A stretch of 9,391 bases of DNA from Spirochaetota bacterium (GCA_029548715.1 JAKPMW010000424.1:1-9391), one strand, 5' to 3'. Shown: positions 1 through 6,352, numbered from the stretch's first letter. Numbers and translations are program-made. The notes: generated by a model from the letters alone, not told the origin.

Positions 1-15
1 CCGACGTATTGTCAT
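1..15 (-). CDS. 5' end of an unidentified minus-strand gene (partial)
   Basis: Only the first five codons (Met-Thr-Ile-Arg-Arg) lie inside the window; the rest is beyond base 1. The start is supported by a strong Shine-Dalgarno sequence, GAGGAGGG, about 7 bases upstream of the ATG at 15-13, and by a plausible promoter further upstream at 86-114. Nothing can be said about the product. Because it has its own promoter and lies 136 bases after the pdxA stop codon, it may form a separate transcription unit, although no clear terminator is visible between the two genes. Confidence 0.5.
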
Positions 16-85
16 GATTATTCCCTCCTCTGGAGAGATCACGGACCGCAGCAACAACGTTACCTGAACTTCGCGGTCAGGGTGA

Positions 86-114
86 AGTATACGCCAAATT
101 GTCAGTTTTTTCAG
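86..114 (-). promoter_or_regulatory. Candidate sigma-70-type promoter after pdxA
   Basis: On the minus strand a CTGAAA -35 element (114-109, 4/6 to consensus) is followed by 17 bases and a TATACT -10 element (91-86, 5/6). Transcription would start near base 79 and give a leader of roughly 65 bases before the ATG at 15. The rest of the 136-base gap (16-151) holds the ribosome binding site of that gene and nothing else I recognise. The -10 hexamer is identical to that of the flaA promoter at 5912-5917. Confidence 0.45.
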
Positions 115-151
115 TATCTGCCCTGGACAGATTCAGGACGATCACTTTCCG

Positions 152-1081
152 TCAGGCGGGAGGCAATACCAGGCTGAAAGCGGCTGCCATACTGCGCCAG
201 TCAGCCCTGCCCCTGCCGGCAATGTCATACGCTGTTCCATGATCCGGTGATGTCCGCACCACGGGAAGACCAAGCGTCATGTTTACACCCTGGCCTTCAT
301 CCGTCGCCTTGAAAAGGACCAGGGCCTGATCATGATACATGGCCAGTACCCCGGCAAACCGTTTCCCGGATCCTGCCTCACGGTAGATACTGTCAGCAGG
401 AAACGGGCCCTCCGCATTGATCCCTTCGCTCCTGGCACGTGCAATGGCAGGCGCAATCACCCGGGCTTCCTCGTCACCAAATGCACCACCTTCGCCGGCG
501 TGCGGATTGAGCCCTGCAACCCCGAGCCGGACAGATGGTCCGTATCTGTCTGCCAGCCATGCCCAGAGTCTCCTGATATGCCGGTATACCCGTTCCTCGC
601 TGATCCAGTCGGGCAGGGAGCGGATAGAGACATGGGTAGTCACGAGAGCGGTCACGTACCGGGGACCGACAAAGGTCATGGTTGGCTCTTCGACACCAAA
701 CGCCTGACCCAGATACTCGGTATGCCCGACAAATTCAGGATCAAGCCTGTGAACGAGGGACTTGTTCAGCGGAGCCGTCACCAGGGCCTGTGCCTCTCCC
801 GAACGCACCAATGAGACCGCAGCGGCCAGCGTGTCAAGCACCACCCGCCCACCATCGACCGGAGGATTGCCCGGTTTTCCAGAGGACCGGCCGGCAGGAA
901 CTTCGACAAAAAAGGAATCATGCACGGACAGAGCCGGCTCCCGTGCAAGCATGGCGCGCCAGGCAAAACCCGGCCCGACAACCCGAACCGTTCCGGGCTG
1001 CAAAGCCAGTCTGGCAAGTGCCCCGGCAACAACCTCGGGACCTATTCCCCAGGGATCCCCAAGAGTGACGGCAAGCGCCAT
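152..1081 (-). CDS. pdxA: 4-hydroxythreonine-4-phosphate dehydrogenase PdxA
   Basis: PdxA oxidises 4-phosphohydroxy-L-threonine with NAD(P), followed by decarboxylation, to supply 3-amino-1-hydroxyacetone phosphate for DXP-dependent pyridoxal phosphate synthesis in the cytoplasm. Family landmarks are visible in order: N-terminal GDPxGIGPE (residues 9-16), VTAPLNK (101-107), GHTEYL (119-124), TTH (148-150), NPHAGE (192-197), MYHDQ (248-252) and RTSPDHGTA (276-284). His150, His194 and His250 correspond to the three metal-binding histidines of the E. coli enzyme. At 309 residues it is slightly shorter than E. coli PdxA. The variable position of the first motif is Trp (GDPWGIGPE), where small residues are usual. 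The start is fixed by the N-terminal motif; it lies 3 bases after the bactofilin stop codon and lacks a strong ribosome binding site, so translational coupling is likely. A PdxA2-like 4-phosphoerythronate/tetronate dehydrogenase is the main alternative, but no erythritol/threonate genes are nearby. Confidence 0.95.
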   Translation of the reverse strand: MALAVTLGDPWGIGPEVVAGALARLALQPGTVRVVGPGFAWRAMLAREPALSVHDSFFVEVPAGRSSGKPGNPPVDGGRVVLDTLAAAVSLVRSGEAQALVTAPLNKSLVHRLDPEFVGHTEYLGQAFGVEEPTMTFVGPRYVTALVTTHVSIRSLPDWISEERVYRHIRRLWAWLADRYGPSVRLGVAGLNPHAGEGGAFGDEEARVIAPAIARARSEGINAEGPFPADSIYREAGSGKRFAGVLAMYHDQALVLFKATDEGQGVNMTLGLPVVRTSPDHGTAYDIAGRGRADWRSMAAAFSLVLPPA

Positions 1082-1084
1082 GTC

Positions 1085-1477
1085 TCAGTCTGTCGATGAA
1101 TACAGGTTTTCGATAAGGGTTCTGGCTGACTGGTTGAGGTCATTGGAGATGATGCAGCGACCCTCGAGGATAACGCCGTTTTGGATGATCAGCTCGGGCG
1201 TGCGGATATCACCCAGGATGCGTGCGGTCGGAAGCAGCATGACCCTGGTCGAAGCCTTGATATTGCCGATAACAAGCCCCTCGACGACCACATTGACCGC
1301 ATTGATATTGGTCTTGATGCGGCCCGTCTGTCCGATAAAAAGCTGGTCAACCTCGAGAGCCTCGCCCTCGAATTTTCCGTCCACACGGAGAGCGCCCTTG
1401 ACCATAAAGCGGCCTTCGAAAAACGACTTCTCTCCGATGATTGAATTGGTAATCTCACCCTTGGAAATGACAGCCAT
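1085..1477 (-). CDS. Bactofilin (polymer-forming cytoskeletal protein)
   Basis: A 130-residue protein whose central part (about residues 10-115) is a right-handed beta-helix-type repeat, seen as regularly spaced beta strands with Gly turns (GRFMVKGALRVDGKFEG, GLVIGNIKA, ARILGDIRT, GVILEGRC). This is the bactofilin (DUF583) pattern. Bactofilins polymerise without nucleotide on the inner face of the membrane and scaffold cell-wall or shape functions; in Leptospira a bactofilin affects helical pitch. The start has a strong GAGGAG ribosome binding site 6 bases upstream and lies 26 bases after the preceding gene, with pdxA following after 3 bases. No M23 peptidase partner, common beside bactofilins elsewhere, is in the window. 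The family is clear; which bactofilin paralogue it is cannot be told from this window. Confidence 0.93.
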   Translation of the reverse strand: MAVISKGEITNSIIGEKSFFEGRFMVKGALRVDGKFEGEALEVDQLFIGQTGRIKTNINAVNVVVEGLVIGNIKASTRVMLLPTARILGDIRTPELIIQNGVILEGRCIISNDLNQSARTLIENLYSSTD

Positions 1478-1503
1478 CTGGCACTCCTCGCCTGTTGCGT
1501 AGC

Positions 1504-2319
1504 TTACGGCCGTGTCTGCATCTTTTTCAGACCCGGTACGTTAAGATATTCAGAAAACTCCTCCAAAAACAAGCGGATCCGCTCGATTCCTTCGGCAATC
1601 TGCATTCCGTCAAGCTCCCTGTGTCCATGCAGGGCGTCAAAGGCCAGCACCTGCTCGGGATTGAGCACAAGATTGCCCCCGTTCTGGTAATCGGACATCA
1701 GGAGAGAGAGAAAATCATGCAAACCGCGGACAAAGTCGCTGGTTTTCATGATCAGGTCCATAAAAAGCTTTCGCTTCATCTGTCGCAGGCTGTCTGCGTG
1801 GTCACCCGAAGCCACCCTCCCGCCGGCAATATCGTGCACTATGTCCAGATAGCTTTTCAGGGAATGCTGAATGGCCCCATAGAGATTGAAAAACGTGTCC
1901 CTCTTTTGGGCATGGTTAAAATCCAGCTTGAGCTGGTAGTTTCCCAAAACCGAGAGATATTCCCTCTCAAAGTGCCTGAGAAAGCTTGCAATCTCGTTGA
2001 CTTCCTGCTCGGTGCACTCAGAACTGGCAGGCTGGATTTCGACGGTCGAAAGAAGCGAAAACCGGCTGACACCAGCGGCATCTTCCTCTTCGTTATCATC
2101 CTCACCCTTGTCCAGGCTGACGTCACCCAGGTACCGGCGCACATCGTCTTCGCCAAAACTCCCCTCGTCAAGCCGGATCCGGTCCTTCTTGAGATTCGCG
2201 AGCTGCTGCGAAACCCGCTTTTTCTGTTCAGAATTTCCCGATGTCTTGAGCACCATCTCGAGCTGCCGCGAAAGCAGCCGGATCTTTTCCTCGACTCGTG
2301 CCCTGATTTCACTATCCAT
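1504..2319 (-). CDS. Uncharacterised helical protein between the TPR gene and bactofilin
   Basis: I do not recognise this 271-residue protein. Residues 1-50 are charged and heptad-like, probably a coiled coil. A very acidic linker lies at about 71-80 (KGEDDNEEED). The rest (about 104-271) looks all-helical, with alternating hydrophobic and charged residues and conserved-looking aromatics (FLRHFEREYL, FFNLYGAI, FVRGLHDFLSLL). There is no signal peptide or membrane segment, so it should be cytoplasmic. The frame is open further upstream, but ATG 2319 is chosen because GGGGAGGG sits 4-5 bases before it and because it overlaps the TPR stop codon by 8 bases (ATGGATAG), typical of coupled translation. 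It sits in the same run as flaA, bactofilin and pdxA, suggesting a role in cell envelope, shape or motility, but that is inference from position only. Confidence 0.85.
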   Translation of the reverse strand: MDSEIRARVEEKIRLLSRQLEMVLKTSGNSEQKKRVSQQLANLKKDRIRLDEGSFGEDDVRRYLGDVSLDKGEDDNEEEDAAGVSRFSLLSTVEIQPASSECTEQEVNEIASFLRHFEREYLSVLGNYQLKLDFNHAQKRDTFFNLYGAIQHSLKSYLDIVHDIAGGRVASGDHADSLRQMKRKLFMDLIMKTSDFVRGLHDFLSLLMSDYQNGGNLVLNPEQVLAFDALHGHRELDGMQIAEGIERIRLFLEEFSEYLNVPGLKKMQTRP

Positions 2320-4087
2320 CGGCCCTCCCCGGGGCAGAGAGTTCATCCTCTGCACATCGCTCGAGATACTCTGCAGACCGGCTTCGCAAGACCCTGTCGT
2401 ACACCAGGGCCAGGTTTTTCCCCGCTTCATGCTGTCCGGGGAGAATCCGAAGCGAGGTCTTGAAGCATCTCGCAGCCTCGTCATACTGGCCATCACGAGC
2501 CAAGAGCACCCCCAGGTTGTTCCAGCCTTCAGGACACTCCGGAAGAAGTCTGACCAGCTCCCGAAACCCTTCGATGGCAAGGGCTGTCATCCCGGCACGC
2601 ATCGAAGACCAGGCAGCCCTGGCAACGACACCCGCCTCGTCGGGCTGCAGCCTGGAAAGTCTGCGGTAGAGCCCCGCTGCCCGGGCATGATCGCATGCTT
2701 CCGTCGCAATCTCGCCAAGCATCTTCAAGGCTGCCGCCTGCCGGGCAGGAACCCTCAATCCAGCCTCAAGACACGGCACGGCCTCAGCCTTCCGGCCTGC
2801 AAGAAAGAGGGTATACCCCAGGAGGTACTGCCGCTCATCCTCACGGCCCCCTCCCGGAGGGATCCGTTCAAGCAGGCTGATAGCCTGCTCATACCCACCC
2901 CGCTGAGTATAGCACTGTGCCGCAATAAACGCAAGACCGGAATCTGTTTCGATGCGGGACCCGGCCCTGGTACAAAAGTTCAGACAGTCATCAATCTGCC
3001 CCCGCGCCCAGAGTCTGGCGGCAATCAGGCGCATCAAGCCGGGATCCCGGCTTCCGGCATCGTGCAGGTTTTGCAGCACCGCATCCAGCCCAGCCCGTCC
3101 ATCCCCAACCGCAAGCAGGGAGGAAAAAACCCGCAAGGCTTCGTCTTCCCTGCCCAGATCTGCCAGGCAGATCCCATAGCGGCAACGAGCGGCCCTGTCC
3201 AGTCTTTCCTGATGGCGCCCGTAGCGCTCACAGGCATCCTCCGTCCGATCGCGCTCGTAAAGGGCGTCAGCCAGCATGAGTGAAACCCCCGCCTCTGCCG
3301 GAGCCATGCGCTCGATCCGCATCAGCACATCAAGCACGGCATCCTTGCGTCCACTGCGCCGGATCCAGGGAAGCGCGAAACGCAGCACGGCCTCATCAGC
3401 CGAAAACAGGGGGAGCGCATCTGCCAGCGTTTCTCCTGCGGCTGCAGTCTCCCCCGTCCTGATCTGGCAAACAGCGAGAAGAAGAAGGGCATTCCCGCTG
3501 GTTCCATCCATCTGAACCGATGCAGCGGCATGCTCCCGGGCCTCGTCAAACCGGCAGAGCCTGAAGAGTGCCAATGCCTGATGGTACCGGATATCGGGAT
3601 GCTGCCCCGAGAGAGCGGTCACACGCCCGGCGAGTATCCTGGCACGCTCATGCTGTTCGAGGATCAGGAGAATCTTGAGCATCGCCGCTGCCGTTTCGTG
3701 CCGCAAGGCATACCCGTGCCGGACAAACTCCTCCAGCCTGGGCAAAAGCATTTCTATCACCCGTGGCAGACGGCCCCGGGGCAGCCTGACCACTGTATTG
3801 ACACGCAGCGGAAATGCAAGGACGCGTCCCGCCTCACGCAGGAAGGTCGACTCCATCTCGAGCTGGGTCCAGCGGGCAATCCCGCGGGTGAAATTCTCCA
3901 CGTCAGATTCATCCGGCACGGACTGGCCTGCAGGCGGAGAGCCCTCTGCCTGCATCTCTTCGGGGACTTCGCTGGCCGGCTCGGGCCTCGGCTCGTCCAG
4001 ATCAATACAGGGAAAATCACCTGCAGCCGGTTCCCATTCCAGCGGCTGACAGGGTATGGCTTCCCAGACAAAGGCAGTGTGTTCCAT
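2312..4087 (-). CDS. Tetratricopeptide-repeat protein, cytoplasmic, function unknown
   Basis: About 591 residues. An N-terminal acidic, Pro/Glu-rich stretch (roughly residues 20-65) is followed by a long array of helical pairs. The last one is a textbook TPR (519-551: W-x2-LG near the start, Y-x-EA-x2-CF-x3-L-x3-P at the end); others are degenerate (for example the YHQALALFRLCRFDEAREHA and YLLGYTLFLAGRKAEAVPCL segments). TPR arrays bind other proteins and do not identify a reaction. No signal peptide or transmembrane helix is seen. The start is uncertain: ATG 4087 has GGGAGCAGG 6-10 bases upstream, while the frame stays open to a GTG at 4174, only 15 bases after the flaA stop but without a clear ribosome binding site. 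If 4087 is right, 102 untranslated bases separate it from flaA and contain a weak GGGC-GCCC hairpin (4169-4181). The 3' end overlaps the next gene by 8 bases. Confidence 0.88.
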   Translation of the reverse strand: MEHTAFVWEAIPCQPLEWEPAAGDFPCIDLDEPRPEPASEVPEEMQAEGSPPAGQSVPDESDVENFTRGIARWTQLEMESTFLREAGRVLAFPLRVNTVVRLPRGRLPRVIEMLLPRLEEFVRHGYALRHETAAAMLKILLILEQHERARILAGRVTALSGQHPDIRYHQALALFRLCRFDEAREHAAASVQMDGTSGNALLLLAVCQIRTGETAAAGETLADALPLFSADEAVLRFALPWIRRSGRKDAVLDVLMRIERMAPAEAGVSLMLADALYERDRTEDACERYGRHQERLDRAARCRYGICLADLGREDEALRVFSSLLAVGDGRAGLDAVLQNLHDAGSRDPGLMRLIAARLWARGQIDDCLNFCTRAGSRIETDSGLAFIAAQCYTQRGGYEQAISLLERIPPGGGREDERQYLLGYTLFLAGRKAEAVPCLEAGLRVPARQAAALKMLGEIATEACDHARAAGLYRRLSRLQPDEAGVVARAAWSSMRAGMTALAIEGFRELVRLLPECPEGWNNLGVLLARDGQYDEAARCFKTSLRILPGQHEAGKNLALVYDRVLRSRSAEYLERCAEDELSAPGRADG

Positions 4088-4189
4088 AAGCAACCTGCTC
4101 CCATAAAACCGAAGGCCACACACCAGCGGACTGGGTGCGGCCTCCTCGTCGTGATTTGTAAAGACGCAGGGCACACGGCCCAGCCGCCA

Positions 4190-5011
4190 TCACCAGAAAT
4201 CGCGCATATCATCCTTGTCCTTGTGGAACTCGAAGTACAGGTTGACCTGAGCGGTCAGAAGGTCGAAGTACACGTAGTACTTGCCATGCGATTCCATCGG
4301 GTCGCAGTTTACAAGGAACCCGTCAAAGGTAATTCCGACTTTTTTCGGATCAGTCACCTTGTAGTCTTCCTGGACAATATTGGGCTTGATGGGGAAGAGC
4401 ACCTTGCGCCAGCCCTTGTGGGTCAGGGGCCTCATTGCCGAGAGGAAGCGCTTGTTCCCCTCATAGTCGCGCAGCATGACCCAGAGCCAGTGATTATAGC
4501 CACGCCCAACCACGTAGACCGAAAGGGATTTGCAGATTCCGGGTACCTTGATGGGCAGGGGCGGCCTGACAGTAAACCAGTTGTAACCACGCTTCATGAA
4601 CTCGACGCGAACACCAAGAACGAACTTGTTCTGGTTGTAGGGGAATCCGACCAGCGGGTTCTCCTGCGGCTGCATGTTTTGCTCGGCCTTCTTCTGAAGG
4701 TAGCGGGAATTTTCGTTGCTGATGACTTCAGCGGCCTTGAGAACAGCGTTGGGAGCCCCAGGCCGCTGCATCGAGAAGATGACACCCTGATCGCGCGGCA
4801 TTTCGGGAATCCAGGACGCAGCCTTTTCGAAATCATCAAGGATAAAGGTCACAAGCTCTTCATCAGCCGTACCCTTGTAATCGTTATCATCGCCGGCCGG
4901 ATTGGTTGCTCCGTTGCCTCCGGTCGGATTTTGTGCAACACCAAGCGTACCCAGCATGAGGAACGCAACCAGAAGCAGTGCCAGCACGCCAAATCTCTGC
5001 ATCGTCTTCAT
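4190..5011 (-). CDS. flaA: Periplasmic flagellar filament outer layer (sheath) protein FlaA, second copy
   Basis: FlaA proteins are exported and coat the FlaB core of spirochaete periplasmic flagella, affecting filament stiffness and coiling. This 273-residue protein has a signal peptide (KTMQR, then a hydrophobic stretch at about 7-24) with a likely signal peptidase I site after Val-Ala26. The mature part begins with a disordered Gly/Asn/Asp-rich segment (27-45). It shares with the upstream paralogue the motifs LDDFE (58-62), RGYNWFTVRP (141-150), a V-x-V-x-G block (165-169), LRDYEG (180-185), KGWRKV (199-204) and YYVYFD (245-250). It is clearly divergent and has an extra segment at about 85-125. 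The ATG at 5011 is chosen for AAGGAG 8 bases upstream and the 21-base gap after the first flaA; a Met at residue 4 is a weaker alternative. The family is confident; numbering as FlaA1 or FlaA2 is not possible here. Confidence 0.88.
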   Translation of the reverse strand: MKTMQRFGVLALLLVAFLMLGTLGVAQNPTGGNGATNPAGDDNDYKGTADEELVTFILDDFEKAASWIPEMPRDQGVIFSMQRPGAPNAVLKAAEVISNENSRYLQKKAEQNMQPQENPLVGFPYNQNKFVLGVRVEFMKRGYNWFTVRPPLPIKVPGICKSLSVYVVGRGYNHWLWVMLRDYEGNKRFLSAMRPLTHKGWRKVLFPIKPNIVQEDYKVTDPKKVGITFDGFLVNCDPMESHGKYYVYFDLLTAQVNLYFEFHKDKDDMRDFW

Positions 5012-5014
5012 AAG

Positions 5015-5028
5015 GGGATCTCCTTCCC
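5015..5028 (-). promoter_or_regulatory. Small hairpin presenting the second flaA ribosome binding site in its loop
   Basis: In the flaA intergenic RNA, GGGA (5028-5025) can pair with UCCC (5018-5015), leaving AGGAGA, the core of the ribosome binding site, as a six-base loop. The loop contains an A-N-GGA motif, the preferred CsrA recognition element when presented in a loop, and a second A-N-GGA runs into the 5' arm. The 4-bp stem is weak, so this is a candidate only. Confidence 0.3.
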
Positions 5029-5032
5029 TGGA

Positions 5033-5830
5033 TTACTGTTTCAGCGTTTCCTGCTTCGGCATCCAGCCGGCCTTGAAACCCTGCTCGACAAGATCATCAC
5101 CGTCAAAGCGCTCCATGTAGACATCGCTCTGGATCTGCATGCGGTCAAAGTAGACGTAGAAGATGTCTTCGCGCTCGCCAGGATTGGCAAGCAGGACAAA
5201 TTTTTCGAAGCGCAGAGTCTTCAGACGGGGAACATACTTTTCGCCCTGGGGGATATGCCTCGGCACCGAAAGGCGGATATTCCGCCAGCCCACAAAATTG
5301 AGCCAGCCCGCATCGATCACGTGCTTGTACCCGAGATAATCCAGAAGATGCAGCTCAAGGCGCCACTGGAAATTGCCACCCCAAACCCAGACGTCAATCG
5401 CCTCGACCTTGCCTATCATGGGAAGGGGCTTGATCTCGGCCTTGCCATTGACAGTCTTGTAGGGATACACCTCGATCCAGTTGTACCCCTTGCGATCAAA
5501 ACCGCCCTTGACAGCCAGACAGCGGTTGGTGGGGCCTTCAATCGCCACACCCCAGGGCTTGCCGACGAAATTGGTCCATGTGTTCCGCTCGCGGTCGACC
5601 TCAAACTGCTTGGATGTGGCATTGAACTTTTTGGCCGCATACATCGAGAAATCCACACGCCACTCGGCCGGATCCTCAAACGAATTAAGCACAAAAGTCT
5701 GGATATTCTGTGTCTTGTTGACCGGCCCGCCGCTAAACTGCGCCACGAGCGACGAGTCACCGACAAACCCGACGACAGAGATCAGCATGACAAGTATGAA
5801 GAGTGTACAGAGTTTTCCGGTTCGTTTCAT
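5033..5830 (-). CDS. flaA: Periplasmic flagellar filament outer layer (sheath) protein FlaA, first copy
   Basis: A 265-residue exported protein of the spirochaete FlaA family. It starts with a signal peptide (KRTGK, hydrophobic 7-24, likely cleaved near Val-Ala30). Characteristic FlaA blocks follow: LNSFEDPAEW (48-57), RKGYNWIEVYPY (113-124), the diagnostic AIDVWVWGGNFQW (134-146), LHLLDYLGY (150-158), NFVGWRNIRLSVP (168-180), FEKFVLLANPGER (208-220) and DIFYVYFDR (222-230), ending with RFDGDDL (241-247). The ATG at 5830 has AAGGG 6 bases upstream. It is the first gene after a 165-base leader with a recognisable promoter, so it probably begins the flagellar transcription unit; the second flaA follows after 21 bases. 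The block order and the WVWGG motif make the family assignment secure; its role in the filament is inferred from the family. Confidence 0.93.
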   Translation of the reverse strand: MKRTGKLCTLFILVMLISVVGFVGDSSLVAQFSGGPVNKTQNIQTFVLNSFEDPAEWRVDFSMYAAKKFNATSKQFEVDRERNTWTNFVGKPWGVAIEGPTNRCLAVKGGFDRKGYNWIEVYPYKTVNGKAEIKPLPMIGKVEAIDVWVWGGNFQWRLELHLLDYLGYKHVIDAGWLNFVGWRNIRLSVPRHIPQGEKYVPRLKTLRFEKFVLLANPGEREDIFYVYFDRMQIQSDVYMERFDGDDLVEQGFKAGWMPKQETLKQ

Positions 5831-5902
5831 CGCTATCCCTTCTTCCCTCGTCCACCGTATACGCAGACGGACGGGACCATACCTAAAGGTGTGTCGTTGT
5901 AC

Positions 5903-5930
5903 CTATCGGCAAGTATATCCGAAAAATTCA
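5903..5930 (-). promoter_or_regulatory. Sigma-28-like promoter motif upstream of flaA
   Basis: The minus strand reads TGAA (5930-5927), 16 bases, then GCCGATAG (5910-5903). The bacterial flagellar sigma-28 consensus is TAAA, about 15 bases, GCCGATAA; the -10 element here matches 7 of 8 bases, the -35 element 3 of 4, with a spacer one base long. It overlaps the sigma-70-type promoter at 5912-5941. The motif in front of a flagellar gene is suggestive, but the imperfect -35 keeps confidence low. Confidence 0.35.
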
Positions 5931-5941
5931 GTGCTTTGCAA
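5912..5941 (-). promoter_or_regulatory. Sigma-70-type promoter of the flaA operon
   Basis: TTGCAA (5941-5936, 4/6 to the -35 consensus), an 18-base spacer, and TATACT (5917-5912, 5/6 to the -10 consensus) read on the minus strand. Transcription would begin near 5905, giving a leader of about 75 bases before the flaA ATG at 5830. Many spirochaete flagellar operons use sigma-70-type promoters, so this fits. The upstream part of the gap (5942-5995) shows no obvious terminator after panD, so read-through from panD is possible. Confidence 0.6.
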
Positions 5942-5995
5942 CGAATTTGAGACAAGATCCACGCATCCGGCTGCACCCTGAACCGGAAACCGGCC

Positions 5996-6352
5996 CTACT
6001 TTGACTGACGGATACGGTTTTTTTCATCCACCAGCACAATGCGCGGGGCATAGGTGGCAAGTTCTTCCCCTGTATAGTGACAATAGGAAAAAATAATGAC
6101 GAGATCCCCCCGGTGCACGAGCCGGGCAGCCGCACCATTGATGCAGACAGTTCCGCTGCCCCTGGGCCCGTTCATGATGTATGTCTCGAAGCGGCTGCCA
6201 TTGTTGATATCAACAACGTGCACCTTCTGGTACTCCCGCATCCCGGCAGCCTCAAGAAGATCAAGGTCAATGGTAATGCTCCCCTCGTACTGGAGATCAC
6301 TGTCAGTGACCGTGGCACGGTGGATCTTAGCCTGCAGCATTGGATACAGCAT
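5996..6352 (-). CDS. panD: Aspartate 1-decarboxylase precursor PanD
   Basis: PanD decarboxylates L-aspartate to beta-alanine, the committed precursor of pantothenate and CoA. It is made as a pro-enzyme that cleaves itself between Gly and Ser to form a catalytic pyruvoyl group. With the start at 6352 the protein is 118 residues and aligns with E. coli numbering without gaps at the key sites: Lys9, the Gly24-Ser25 cleavage site (YEGS), Arg54, Tyr58 and Asn72 in NGAAA. The open frame extends 19 codons upstream, but ATG 6352 matches the family N-terminus and has AAGGTGG 5 bases upstream. The gene overlaps the end of the kinase gene by 26 bases, so the two are probably cotranscribed and coupled. 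No panB or panC lies in the window. Confidence 0.96.
   Translation of the reverse strand: MLYPMLQAKIHRATVTDSDLQYEGSITIDLDLLEAAGMREYQKVHVVDINNGSRFETYIMNGPRGSGTVCINGAAARLVHRGDLVIIFSYCHYTGEELATYAPRIVLVDEKNRIRQSK

Noticed and set aside
1495..3283. Long plus-strand frames (1495-2463 and 1997-3283) opposite the helical-protein and TPR genes
   Set aside because: No ribosome binding sites, no family motifs, and Ser/Pro/Arg-rich translations; the minus-strand genes explain the open frames.
4133..4190. ATG overlapping the second flaA stop codon (TGATG) as the start of the TPR gene
   Set aside because: That ATG is out of frame with the TPR protein and reads a frame of only about 57 codons with no recognisable content; using it would require a frameshift with no supporting evidence.
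3530..5950. An 806-codon plus-strand open frame opposite both flaA genes and part of the TPR gene
   Set aside because: It lies antisense to three genes with clear family motifs and ribosome binding sites. Its translation is low in recognisable domains and rich in His, Pro and Arg, as expected from the complement of GC-rich coding DNA.
5980..5998. Terminator hairpin (CCGG-TTT-CCGG) directly after panD
   Set aside because: Only four reliable pairs and no T run follow, so panD transcripts may read into flaA.
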